Assembly (NCBI RefSeq): GCF_028554725.1
Contig: NC_071668.1
Span: forward strand, 61,102,232 to 61,166,231
Length of the DNA: 64,000 bases
Source: Zeugodacus cucurbitae
Taxonomy: Eukaryota; Arthropoda; Insecta; Diptera; Tephritidae
Reading direction: 5' to 3'
How positions within the stretch are numbered: position 1 is the stretch's first letter; every line of letters starts with the position of its first letter. A program made the position numbers and the translations under genes. Below are positions 37,206 to 48,218 of the stretch, piece by piece. The notes below the pieces were generated by a model. The model saw nothing but the letters and a program-made list of their open reading frames with translations, did not search any database and was not told the DNA's origin.

Positions 37206-38589
37206 TATACCCTCGCAACAAAAGTTGCTAAAGAGAGTATTATAGTTTTGTCCACATAACGGTTGTTTGTACGTCCTAAAACTAAACGAGTTAGATATAG
37301 GGTTATATATCCCAAAGTGATCAGGGTGACGAGTAAAGTTCAAATCCGGATGTCTGTCTGTCCGTCCGTCCGTCTGTCCGTCCGTGCAAGCTGTAACTTG
37401 AATAAAAATTGATATATTTTAATGAAACTTGGAACACGTGTTCCTTGGCACCATAAGAAGGTTCGAACATGGGCGGAATCGGACCACTGCCACGCCCACA
37501 AAATGGCGATAACCGAAAACACATAAAATGCCATAACTAAGCCATAAATAAAGCTATGGAAATAAAATTTGGTACAAAGGATCGCACTACGAAGGGGCAT
37601 ATTTTGATGTAATTTTTTTGGATAAGTGGGCGTGACCCCGCCCCCAAATATGTTTTTTGTATATATCTTGCAAACCAATAAAGCTATATAAACTAAACTT
37701 TCTGCGGTTGCTTCTTTTAGCCGTTTCCTTATACAGTCCAAAAATGAAAGAAATCGGATAATAACCACGCCCACCTCCCATACAAAGGTTAGGTTAAAAA
37801 TTACTAAAAGTACGTTAACTCACTAACGAGAAACGTCAGAAACACAAAATTTCACAGAAATGATATCAGAAGGAAGCTGCACTCAGATCTTTTTACAAAA
37901 TGGAAAGTGGGCGTGTCATCGCCCACTTATGGGTCAAAAACCATATCTCAGGAACTACTCGACAGATTTCAATGAAATTCGGTATATAATATTTTATTGA
38001 CACCCTGATGACATGTGTGGAAAATGGATGAAATCGGTTCACAACCACGGCTTCTTTCTTTATAACTCAATTTTGAATTTCATCTGAATCCTTCACTACA
38101 CTTTATAATATATACATTAGGAACCAATGATGATAGCGAAATAAAGCTTTATACTGTATTTGAGGTATATGATCTGTGGCATCACTTGTGAAAAAATTGT
38201 CGAAAACGGACTATAACTTTTCAAGGCCCCAGATATCGAACATGTTGAACTCAGTGCCTAAGGTTAAATTTTAACCGAAAATATGGGTAAATCTCTCAGC
38301 TAATTTAATGTGATTCAGAGGAAATTGTTTTCTTCCAATAGTGTGTCTCTGTTACAAAAATTATTAAAATCGGATCACAACATCTCCTAGCTCCCATATA
38401 CATATTTATAGGTTTTTAAAAAATATCATCCCCTTGCTCCCATATACCTAATACGATTTTCGTTATTCTATTAAACTTTATGCCAAATTTTTGGGTAAAT
38501 TTGTGCGTTATCTTAATAAAATTTCTTCAATAAATTGCGAGAGTATAAAATGTTCGGTTACACCAGAACTTAGCCTTTCCTTACTTGTT
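37206..38589 (+). mobile_element. DINE-1/mini-me-like Helentron-associated element, complete copy
   Basis: The 5' end is TATACCCTCGCAACAAAAGT and the 3' end TTGCGAGAGTATAAAATG, then GTTCGGTTACACCAGAAC (a stem-loop), then a tail ending TTACTTG. The GTCY run is at about 37351-37385. The interior carries the same CACGCCCAC, GGGCGTGACCCCGCCCCC and AACCATATCTCAGGAACTAC blocks as the other copies. Both flanks belong to one Helitron-like repeat, so the insertion point is known: a T run, with no target duplication needed. That fits insertion between two Ts, the known Helentron habit. The 144-codon minus frame inside is a chance frame. Confidence 0.85.
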
Positions 38590-38707
38590 TAAAATGAATC
38601 CACGCAAGAAAAGGCAAAGGTACATACATATGTATGGGAGAGTGTGTAAAAACTTATAACTTTTGAAATGTTGGTTTAAGCCCGTGCGAAGCCGGAGTGG
38701 TCTGCTA
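38590..38707 (-). repeat. Helitron-like repeat, copy A (right part)
   Basis: Read in reverse this starts CTAGCAGACCACTCCGGCTT, then CGCACGGGCTTAAACCAACA, TTTCAAAAG, TTTTTACACACT, CTCCCATACATATGTATGTA and GGATTCATTTTAAA. The copy at 61521-61690 matches along the whole length. In the plus direction it ends in a GC-rich block about ten bases before CTAG, which resembles a Helitron 3' end (hairpin, then CTRR). The class is inferred; a SINE or other family with a similar end remains possible. Confidence 0.72.
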
Positions 38708-41196
38708 GTATTTTATAAAATGAAAACCTATTAGTTGCGCCAGTTTCAGTCGGCTTGAACATTTCAAAATATAAAAGTAACTCGGAGCAACGTGACGCTT
38801 TGTGACGCTTGTTCTAAACCTAACCGTAGCGAAAGGCAAATACTATTGTAGAAACAAATTCATATTAATTTTAAACACATTTTGTCATTCACAAAAATGA
38901 TTTTTCCAAAAAATTAAAATTTTTGCGAAATGTATTTTACGACTATTACAAATGGCACTTGTAAAATGTACATCTGTTATTGCCGTTAGCATTCACTTGG
39001 ATGTTGTTAAGATTGTGTAGGTAAAAAAAAATTTTACACAGTATGTGCTTGTAATACAATATAAACATTAACGAAAGGAGTGCCACCTAAACTACTTTGA
39101 TTTATACAAGACCACTAGACAAAATTGCAATATTATTCCCCGTAAGAACAAAGTGCACACAACCTACCATAAAGTAAATAAAAAGTATTTGCCACTTAAT
39201 CTATTTCTTATATCGAATGCTATTATAAAAAAATTTTTCGCCACTTACATAGAAAATACTAGCATGCCGGGGTCATAAAGCAACCAGTAAAAGCATACAC
39301 ATACAAATCTACGTATAAAATGAGAATACCATATAAGCGATATATGTACACGAACAAAATATATATCCCTTTGGGGAGCGCATTAATAACACCGATTGAG
39401 GACAAGTGCTTCACTAAAAGTTTTCTTTTTTGCTGCCATCGCACTTGCTGCGAGCTGTCGACATTTGGTGAAGTGAAAATATTTTGCTTAAGAGTTATGT
39501 CTAAGGGTAAGTGAACACCTTTATTTGTATTTAGGTAAACTTGTGTTTCTTTTGATGGTAATTTTACGTTCGAAGGGACACTTTATCTTACCCTCTGCAA
39601 ACTTTATTGTGGAAATTTTTTTCATCGCATAATATGTACATCCGACACTATTACTTAACCCTCGTTATAAACACTTTACTTTACAATTGATAAAAAAATT
39701 ATGTAGATATGCTAAGGACTTATCTCCTCCTAGTAATGTATTTCAGTTTGTATATTCAAATACGTTATAAAACTGACGCCTACCAATATGGTTTTGTGCA
39801 TTAACCGATTAAAGTTATTATATTTTTTCTTTTTGGTCAACTTTCCCATTTCAAGTACTACCAAGGGACCCCTTATTGAAGAAATATTCGTAGTTGACGT
39901 AAAAATCGAAGGAACATAAAAGAGAAAATTTAATTGAAAAAGTTATGGTTGTACAATAAAACTTAAACAATAGAGTATAAAAAAGTTATAGGCACATTTT
40001 TATTTGCCTCAAAGAAATATTTTTGTGTTTGTTAGGCTGAACGATAAGTTGCTAAATTTGGCATATTCTTATCATATGCTAGCGGCATATGTTTGGATGA
40101 AGTGTACGGAACGAATTTATTCTTCTTTCAAAATTTTCTACACATTTATCCTTTATATAGAGCAAGTAATTTCTAGTGTAATATCAACATTGCAGGACCA
40201 TAAGCCTGAAGTATTTTGCATTGTGTTACTAACTGTATAAGTATTGATGTATAATATTTCACCCCTACTTTAGTTTCTCCAGACAGCATTTGTATGCAAA
40301 TGTCTTCAATCGATTCCCACATGAATTCCCGTGTATGCGTTATTGCTCTTCGGTATTCGCCTAATTTAGTGGTCACCCAATGGTGCGTGATATCGTGTAA
40401 CGGTTCAACGATTCTATTAACGTTCAGATAATTCATGGCTTAATGCTTTGATTTTCTTCAATACTGAATAATACGTAGTTGTATTCATAAGTTAAATGCT
40501 AACATAGTCATAAGCCGAATAAGTAATAAGGGAAAAACAATAATCGAAGGATATATTTTTATTGCACAACCTTTCCTACAATGCACCACCTTCCGTTGTC
40601 ACTCAATAACTGCTGACAATATAGAAATCAACAAGATAATAATTTTTAGATGTTGAAGAGAGGAGAATTTTACGAATGTTGACAGAATTTTATATTAACA
40701 ATAATAATCCTAACAAACATAGATAGACTTTAAGTGTGATTATGAAAGAATGCAGGAGACGGATCAGAATTGAAATAAAATGTCTGAATAAACTATAAGA
40801 GGCAATAAAAAAAACTAAACCATAAAAATAAAAGTCCCACAGATAAAAATCACCAAATGAAAATAATGCTTATAGTTAGGTATGGAAATAAATATTTGAA
40901 ATTAAAAGCAAAATTAAGTGAAAATGAAGTGAAAGGTAAGGTCAGATACCTGAAGTGTTTATTCTTAAGTCAAGACCAGGAGCGGTCATTTAACTGGAAG
41001 TGGGAATACAAAAAATTAGATTATTTAAATGTTAAAAAAACTTTGCAAATCTCTACAGACTTTTGTATGAATATTCCACTTTAAGAGAAAATCATAATGT
41101 TAATAAATATGTCGTATTTTATTTTATTAGTTCAGTAGTTTGCATGAACAGAAGTATTTCCGCTTAGAAGCTTAAACACTTAAATACAAATATAAC
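38708..41196. other. AT-rich stretch; one weak first-exon candidate
   Basis: There is no firm gene. At 39497 an ATG is followed at once by an excellent splice donor (ATGTCTAAGG|GTAAGTG, GT at 39507). Upstream is a moderately GC-rich 60 bases. This could be a 5' exon but nothing else supports it. Confidence 0.35.
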
Positions 41197-41201
41197 CATA
41201 G

Positions 41202-42653
41202 CACAATGGGACAGAATGCGTTTTTTTTTTTTGCATAAACTCTAAAAACTTACTCAGTGCCTTGGACTTGGGTACAGATACTAAACAACGCATATAAATA
41301 TGAAAAAATAAAAAATAAACCCGATGACACACCCCCTACCCCCAAAAGAGGCAGCTCCCTTATGGAATTAATGCTTAATTTAAAAAAAAATACATTAATA
41401 ATTGATTGATTTTGCTTTAACTTCATTCCATATCTTCATTTACATCTAAATCAATTGAATAATCATTAAATATATCTAAATCTGCCATTTCGTCACCATC
41501 AGAAAGTCTATCTTCATCTTCATCAGTTGGTGCTTCTGGTGTAATTGCAATTTCCGGAGCTTCCAAAAGCGCCACCACTTCTTGCGGGAGCATTTTTTAA
41601 TTTGTTTATTTTCTCTTTTGTTGATGTGCAAACTTGATATAAGAGGATCTGAGGAACATCGGACAAATTATATGCTCTGCTACTTTTTCTGGCATGTGCA
41701 TTTCTATCCTTCTTATAGACCTTATTTCGAGCCTCGGCCGCATTTTCTCCAAGACAACCGAAAGGAACTACTGAAGCTCTTATTATCTCTGAACCATGGA
41801 CTAATATTTTGTGGACGGTTGCTGATGAGCATTCCTTTAAAACATACGTCATTTCGCTTTTATTTGATTTTTTTGCTGAAACTGCAGCAGCATGAACAAG
41901 AAGTTGGGTGTTGTGCTCCCGCTCTGTTGATAGTTCAAAGGCCAATTTACGTTTCAAACGTTGACTACCTTCATCATAATTTAAATGTGGACGTCCTCGT
42001 TTGCTGGCAGAAGCACTCTTCCAATTTTTGTTTGTAAATGTAGTTCAAAATACTGTCATCTTTTCGATCATTTGACTCCCATATTTGCAGCAATTCTTCA
42101 TGGGAGAATTCATATTTTTCTTAAAAAAAAAACAATTTTCGAAAAAACGATCAAAAATGAGCAAATAATTTGTATAACACATTTAAGAAGACATAATCAC
42201 AATACATTTGGAACAGGTTTTGAGCAGAAGGCAGCGGAAGCTAAGAAGTTCTACTTCACGGAACACAAATAGTTGTTAATTTATATGGAAGTATGAATAT
42301 AGAAGGATGAATACACAATAGACAATTATACACACATTTTCTTTTTACAATATGCATTTACATACCTTGTCGATTGATTTCCATGATTTAAAAATAAAGT
42401 TTTTGGTTCACTTAAAATTTCACAGCCGATTTACTTGCAAGCTTTAAATTGCATGTATCAAAACATAAACAAGCAGTTACAATCAGCTGACTTTGCAAGC
42501 GCGCCAAAAATGTAGAGATACGAACAGGCTGTTTTATTGTTACTTTTAGATATATATGGATAATCTACTAATAGAAAAATAACTTACTTTACAGGAATAG
42601 ATATATAAAAATTTTTACTTTATGCCAAAAAAATGGCGTTCTGTCCCATTGTG
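41202..42653 (-). mobile_element. Transib-like (RAG1-related) DNA transposon, internally deleted
   Basis: The terminal inverted repeats are CACAATGGGACAGAATGC (left) and CACAATGGGACAGAACGC (right, reversed). Both flanks carry the 5-base direct repeat CATAG (41197-41201 and 42654-42658). A CACAATG start fits the Transib/RAG heptamer pattern CACWRTG, and Transib elements make 5-base target duplications. The minus-strand relic inside has a C-terminal block resembling the RAG1 catalytic-Glu region. Autonomous Transibs are about 3-4 kb, so this 1.45-kb copy is a deletion derivative. Confidence 0.72.
41423..42120 (-). pseudogene. Transib-like transposase relic (N- and C-terminal parts joined)
   Basis: Three reading frames run on from one another. 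The first (about 42120-42015) gives YEFSHEELLQIWESND. The second (about 42015-41560) gives SKRGRPHLNYDEGSQRLKR, ELSTEREHNTQLLVHAAAVS and SEMTYVLKE, then HKILVHGSEIIRAS, VPFGCLGENAAEARNK and NAHARKSSRAYNLSDV. The third gives LLEAPEIAITPEAP and an acidic tail ending at 41423. The GENAAEARNK block lines up with the RAG1 segment around its third catalytic residue (SEGNESGNK), including the upstream EII and a downstream AR-x-S and DV. An intact transposase would have several hundred more residues, with both catalytic Asp, between YVLKE and the HKIL segment. The homology call is from motif recall and should be tested by profile search. Confidence 0.68.
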
Positions 42654-42852
42654 CATAGGAAGGTAAACATCACTGGAAAGACCTACAAAGCCTGCTTATA
42701 GTAATGAGATTAGCATCGGCGAGGAGTGTGGCGTTTGTGTGAAAAGTTCACCTCAAACCTTCAACCTATGAACATTCAACCAAAATTTGGTGGTAACAAC
42801 AATGAACCATTCCTAAAAATGAATGTTAGTAGTGAACAAATTTATAAAAATA

Positions 42853-43842
42853 CAGTAGTTTTCTGAAATAACGAATATTCGTTCGTATATTGAATAACGA
42901 ACATCGGGGATTTGTAATTACTCAGTTAACGAACAACATGAACAAGACATATGAATAAAGAGAAAAAAATCATATAACATGGAACCAAAAGAAAAAATAA
43001 AACTTGAAAAAATTAAAAAGAAATGTGCAAATTGAAAAAAATGTTCTATTTTATAAAAAAAAACTTAAAATTTTTTATCAGCACCACGCCCACCTCCCAT
43101 ACAAAGGTAAGGTTGAAAATTACTAAAAGTGGGTTAACTCACTAACGAAAACCGTCAGAAACACTAAATTTCACATATGAAATGGCAGATGGAAGCTACA
43201 CTCAGATTTTTTTATAAAAGGGAAAATGGGCGTGGCGTCGCCCACTTATGGGTCAAAAACCATATCTCAGGAACTACTCAACCGATTTCAATGAAACTTG
43301 GTTTGTAATAGTTTCCTTACATCCCAATGATATGTTGTGAAAATAGGCCAAATCGCTTCACAACCACCTACTACTTCCTACTTCCTATATACCAGAACTT
43401 TGAAGACGATCTGAATCGTTTACTTTACAATATATAAAGTAAGCACTAGTGAAGATATCGGTGCAGAGCTTTGCACAAAACTATGTTTATAGTGTGGCAG
43501 CCCCATTCTAAAAATCGCCGAAATCGGACCATAGGTTTTTAAGGCCCCATATATCGAACACGATGGCCTCGGTGCTTCTAACCTAATATTATGGTTTCCA
43601 ACTTTCAATGGACTTTATGCACTATATATGACGAATATGTGGGTCAAATTGTGTATTATTAATATAAATAAAGTTAAATAAATAAATTGCGAGAGTATAA
43701 AATGTTCGGTTACACCCGAACTTAGCCCTCCCTTACTTGTTATTGATAAAAATACCTCTAAGTGAGTACTCGAATTAACGAAAAATTCGATATAGCGAAC
43801 AGGCCTGTCAATTAATGTGTTCGTTATTTCGGAAAACTACTG
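42853..43842. mobile_element. Pogo/Tigger-like MITE with a nested DINE-1-like fragment
   Basis: The ends are CAGTAGTTTTCTGAAATAAC and its inverted partner GTTATTTCGGAAAACTACTG (one mismatch), each flanked by TA (42851-42852 and 43843-43844). CAGT-type ends, a TA target and ATAACGAA text near the termini fit the pogo/Tigger branch of Tc1/mariner. Without the insert at about 43080-43741 the element would be about 330 bases, a MITE with no coding capacity. Confidence 0.82.
43080..43741 (+). mobile_element. DINE-1/mini-me-like fragment nested in the pogo-like MITE
   Basis: The text begins inside the family at CACCACGCCCACCTCCCATA and runs to the intact 3' end: TTGCGAGAGTATAAAATG, stem GTTCGG/CCGAAC around TTACAC, tail CTTAGCCCTCCCTTACTTGT. 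The 5' half with the GTCY run is missing. Confidence 0.85.
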
Positions 43843-43844
43843 TA

Positions 43845-44079
43845 ATATACAAAATTGATCACTCTGGCCCGCTCTTATCTTTCGTCATAACTCCACACCC
43901 ACAAAAAAGTATACGCGAAATCTGTTAAAACCATGATTAAATTGTCTATGTCACTAGCAAACGACACACTTACAAATTACATTAGTGACCAGCTCACGTT
44001 TTGCCAACTTGATTTATGTAAGTTATATTGGAGCGACCGAAGTCGTTGTACATATAACTTTATTGAGTATACATATATC
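43845..44079. other. Short spacer between two transposons
   Basis: Nothing recognised. Confidence 0.5.
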
Positions 44080-44083
44080 TTAA

Positions 44084-45236
44084 CCCATTAATTCCCAAGG
44101 GTAAAAATAAATGCATATTTTATGGTTTTATTGTTTATTACGTTTAAAAATACCTAAAAAAAGAGAAAATCATTTAAAAAAAATATTGATTAGTTATTTT
44201 TCAATTCGTGAAATGTTGCGTCTACGCAACTTTGGGATTACTGAACTTATATTATACAAGCAAGTCATAAAAATATATTTAAAATATTTCACTTACGTTA
44301 ATACTATAGCGATTAGCGTGAGTGAAATATTTTAAAACAATCAGCATGAAGATGTATTTGACATTTTTTACGCAAATAAATTGTTGTACTTCTACACTGC
44401 AACATCATCTTCGACGTTTATTTTCGTGCTCCTCTATGACCTGACCAATATTATAGAAGCGAATATTGGAAGGTAATGCGTTTTTGGATGGTCTTCCTAA
44501 ATTTCTATTTGAATTACCTAAAAAGTGAGAATTATTTGCAAGTTGGGCTTCTTCGGTTTTCATCAAACTAACAGCAACGTAAGATTTAAATTCTAATTGA
44601 GTCATAGATCGCCCATTTATCGCACTATCTATCAAATGGATGAACAGTGACCACCACCACTTTTTCCCTCTTACTCGAATCCTATAATTGGCAATTCCAT
44701 TATCATGCAGATCGGCTCAACGTTCTAGAACCAACTGAATAATAAAAACAAAACAGAACTACTCCTTGAATAGCGAGAACCCATTATTGACAATACACTT
44801 CTAACACGAATGGCATGCTGAGTAACAATAACAACTGACTATTGTTACTCCCAACGTTGCTTATACGCAATGTTTCCTAGAGATGTAAGATAAACAACAC
44901 GTGTAGGTAGTTTTGTCCACCAAAATGGTTTATATCACAAATAAGATATTATTAAAGTTTTGTACAGTGTAAAAAGTAAAGCTTTATTTAAATTTATATT
45001 TTTTATGATTGGATGAATATATCGATCCCGAGATGACTCAATTAGCAGTTTTTGAATGATAAAAATAAAATGCATTTGTATTTGAAAAACCATAAATAAA
45101 AATTTTTGTCTATCTGTTAGTTCTTCTTTTTGAGACTGGCTTAGATTTCATAGATTTATTTCCTTATTTTAGAAATACAAAAAAAAAAAAAACAAATTTG
45201 AAATGTTGTGCTTGCGCAACGTTGGGTAAAGATGGG
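44084..45236 (-). mobile_element. PiggyBac-like transposon, internally deleted
   Basis: The element sits between two TTAA sites (44080-44083 and 45237-45240). Its ends are CCCATTAATTCCC and, reversed, CCCATCTTTACCC, the short CCC-type inverted repeats expected for piggyBac. Subterminal palindromes of the type TTGCGTCTACGCAA recur near 44217, 44865 and 45207. It contains the C-terminal part of a piggyBac transposase on the minus strand. At 1.15 kb it is about half the length of an autonomous copy. Confidence 0.82.
44405..44717 (-). pseudogene. PiggyBac transposase C-terminal fragment
   Basis: The minus-strand frame reads DLHDNGIANYRIRVRGKKWW, then WSLFIHLIDSAI, MTQLEFKSYVAVSLMK, LGRPSKNALPSNIRFYNIG and VIEEHENKRRR before a stop. 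DLHDNGIANYR with RGKKWWW is a hallmark of PGBD-type piggyBac transposases and lies at the last catalytic Asp region. About 15 residues seem to be missing after IDSAI. The terminal Cys-rich ring-like domain that should follow KRRR is cut off by the stop. A stop also precedes DLHD, so nothing larger can be expressed. Confidence 0.87.
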
Positions 45237-45240
45237 TTAA

Positions 45241-46479
45241 CTTTACATTGTATGCCTTAAAGGTCTAGAAGATATTGAGTATTTAATTCAAATTGAGTTA
45301 GCTTAGCTGCTTTTCTTCTGTGATTTCCGCTTGGGAAATATTTTAGGAGATGTCTTAAAGGGTATTTTTTGTTGGCATATGTGGTGTGTTCCCCCGATAT
45401 TTTTAGTAAAAAACTATTTCCACTTACAACCGTTGTGAAGGAAAGCAGGACTTGCAGGTACGTGGTTTCCTTCGACTGACTACATTTCAATATGTATTTT
45501 ATTTTTATATATATTTTGCAATGCTCGATTTTTCATATACACTTTTCTGAACTTTCTTTGCATACCATCGAATTCAACTAGAACAGCTGCTCAGTTAGCG
45601 TATATGCAAATATTGTCTTTACAGGATACAAATGCAAATGGCTTGATAGAATTATGTGGGTTAAAGTGTACAACGACCGGAGAAGCTCAAAAAGTATTAC
45701 AGAAAGAAATGCTTAGAGTTGAATAATAAAATTTGAAATAGCTTAGCGTCTAAAAACAAAAAAATCACTCTATTCTGTAGCTTCAGCTTCTAGTCAAGCA
45801 TTTTTTGATGTTCAATTGTTTAAAGTAAACCACTCTAATTAACATACACTTTGGCTTTTAGGAAGCTGAAGTTATCCAAATTTCATTTAAGTACTGGAGG
45901 ATTTTTCGGTTTTCTAATCAAAGTTAAATTTTTCTTTAACTTTAAATCTCAAAACAGTGTCTACCATGAAACACAAAATTATGCCTCTTTTCAGTAGCTC
46001 TAACAGTTGTTTAAATTAAATAAAAAAACGTGAAAAAGTCATACTTTGTTTTTTAATTCCTCTACTCGAAGTAAATGCTTCTAATTGTATATATACACAA
46101 CCCGACGATATATAATTACATTTTGCGGTTATGAACAATAACAAAGCCAACAAAGAGTATGAGTTACATCTATCGGTTATCACTGAAGCGTTGAGTTCCA
46201 CAGTGCCGTTATTCAAAGCGATTCTAGTACAGTAGGTTAAAATATCAACCGTCAAAAAAGCAATAACGAAGACTGCAATGACAATTCGTTTTAGTTAAGT
46301 TCCAGCTGAGATAATATCTAGGTCTGAACGAAAAACTGAAAAGGGTCTTAATTATCATTAATGTTAAATTACTCATGCCATTAACAATTATGCAGGCACA
46401 ATTATATACATGTATTTAAGGTTGTAGAACTAGCAGACAATATGCTAAATACATGTTGTTCAAATGCTGGCCAACGATG
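45241..46479. other. AT-rich stretch with nothing recognised
   Basis: I see no gene or repeat terminus. Confidence 0.5.
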
Positions 46480-46772
46480 CATACGCTTCGACACACAAAT
46501 TGTACCACATCAACAGAGTAGCCAGATAGGCGAAGTACACGCTGGCTCACGTTTGCTTTTATGTATATGTGTATCAATGCTGCGTGGCTATTCACTTACA
46601 TGGCTTTTATAACCATTACAAGCCTATAGGCGCCATGCTTGTAAGAGAAATAGGCCTGTGGCCTATCCGCTAATCTAGCCGCAATCATTCAATGTCAGTG
46701 ACTGACGACTTATGGTGGATGTTAGCCGCTGGTTTCAAACCTTTGATCGTTTATGTGATGTTTACATGCTGT
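46480..46772 (+). repeat. Block-conserved non-coding module, copy 2 (copy 1 at 18182-18437)
   Basis: It contains the same ordered blocks as copy 1 (listed there), with TACCACATCAACAG and GGCTATTCACTT kept exactly. This copy also holds a perfect short hairpin, ATAGGCC-TGT-GGCCTAT (about 46654-46670), at the place where copy 1 has a damaged version. There is no reading frame across the block series. Confidence 0.7.
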
Positions 46773-48210
46773 TGCTGTTTGATTCGAAGCAGATGGCGGT
46801 AGAGTGTTGTCTTCATCGCATGTTTGATGTTCCTGGGAAATACGACGTAGACACTTAATGTGATTGGAATTTTAAGTAGAATGGTGTTGTTAATGATTCC
46901 TGAATGCCATCTCATCCTTAGCCATCAATGTATATTTGCTATCAGAACTAAAAATATTATGGCCACTCAATAATTGGTCCTTTCGATTGAGTAGGCGCCG
47001 GACTTCAAACTCTCGTATGTAACATATTATATATGTATATATTTTACAACTATTTTTGCAGCTAAAACTTTTATGTTCATATTCTGTCTATGCATAATGT
47101 ACATATATTTATGTGTATGTATACACAACTTTACACTGGACGCGCCATTAATGGTGCTATTATGGGAGGCGAGATCGGCGCTTTTTCACGTAACTTTGCT
47201 ACTTCCGACTTTAACACGATTTGCTCATTAAATTTTTACGCCTTTATGCAATTTCAATTGGTTTATGTGTTTTTCCAGTTTTTCCGAGTTTTTGAGCTCT
47301 GCTGCAGTACGCTTGAGCTCCAAGGACGTAGCGCCCGACCTTTGAACCATCCATTGGGGAGCTAGGTACACTGATTGATTTGGTGCGCAACGACTGCTAA
47401 TAGTTCATTTAGTGGACAGGTGTAATAGTGAACATTTTTTACGGTGCTGCAGCTCGAAACCTTTGCTGGCATTTCTCTTTTCTCATATTTCTTTGCACTT
47501 TCCTTTATTCTATTACAACTTTTCCATAAATGAAGATTTGCCAATTTAAGCTTTCGACGAGCAATATTTTTCAATCATAAAGTATAATTTACAAAATTTA
47601 AACCACGCAAAGTTTTTATTTGTTTAAGTGTGGCTTTATTGGGTAAAAATCACTGTTGCAAAAATATAATTAAGGTAATAAAAATGTGTCATTGTTGGTA
47701 GTCTTGAAATAACATATTGCGCCTTCATCTGTTTGGATTTAATTAATTATACATGTACGAGTAAGTGTATCAGCTCTTAATTATCATATAATTAACAATA
47801 TTTTGATTGGAATGATAAACACCACTCAAAGTGAAGTATGATGACGCGGCAGAATTTAAAAATTTTCAATATACATATAGTAGAAAAAACAATTTAAATC
47901 CATTAAAATTTTATACATTGAAATACCAGATCTTTGCGATGTAAAACAATTCAGCGGTGGCACAATAGTATTACCAGGTTATATATATAAGTGTGTGGCG
48001 ATTTAACGCTATTGCTATTGAAAAAACTGACTGTTCTATTTTTTTCCCAATAGGAACATGAGTTTCTATTAGAGTGACATTATGAAATTACCTTAAAAAT
48101 TACAAAATGTTATACCAAAAACTGTGCATATTTGACTAAAATTGAAAATATTCTAAATAAGCGAAATAAAATTAATGCAAAAATAATGGATAATGGCTAG
48201 TGAAACTCTA
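46773..48210. other. AT-rich stretch with nothing recognised
   Basis: Frames of 70-91 codons at 47.1-47.6 kb overlap on opposite strands and show no family signature. Confidence 0.5.
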
Positions 48211-48218
48211 TATGTATT

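Noticed and set aside
37335..37352. GTTCAAATCC resembling a Pol III B box
   Set aside because: It occurs inside the DINE-1-like family with no A box at a suitable distance, and other copies read TTGAAATCC or TTTGAAATCC. Not a tRNA gene or tRNA-derived SINE.
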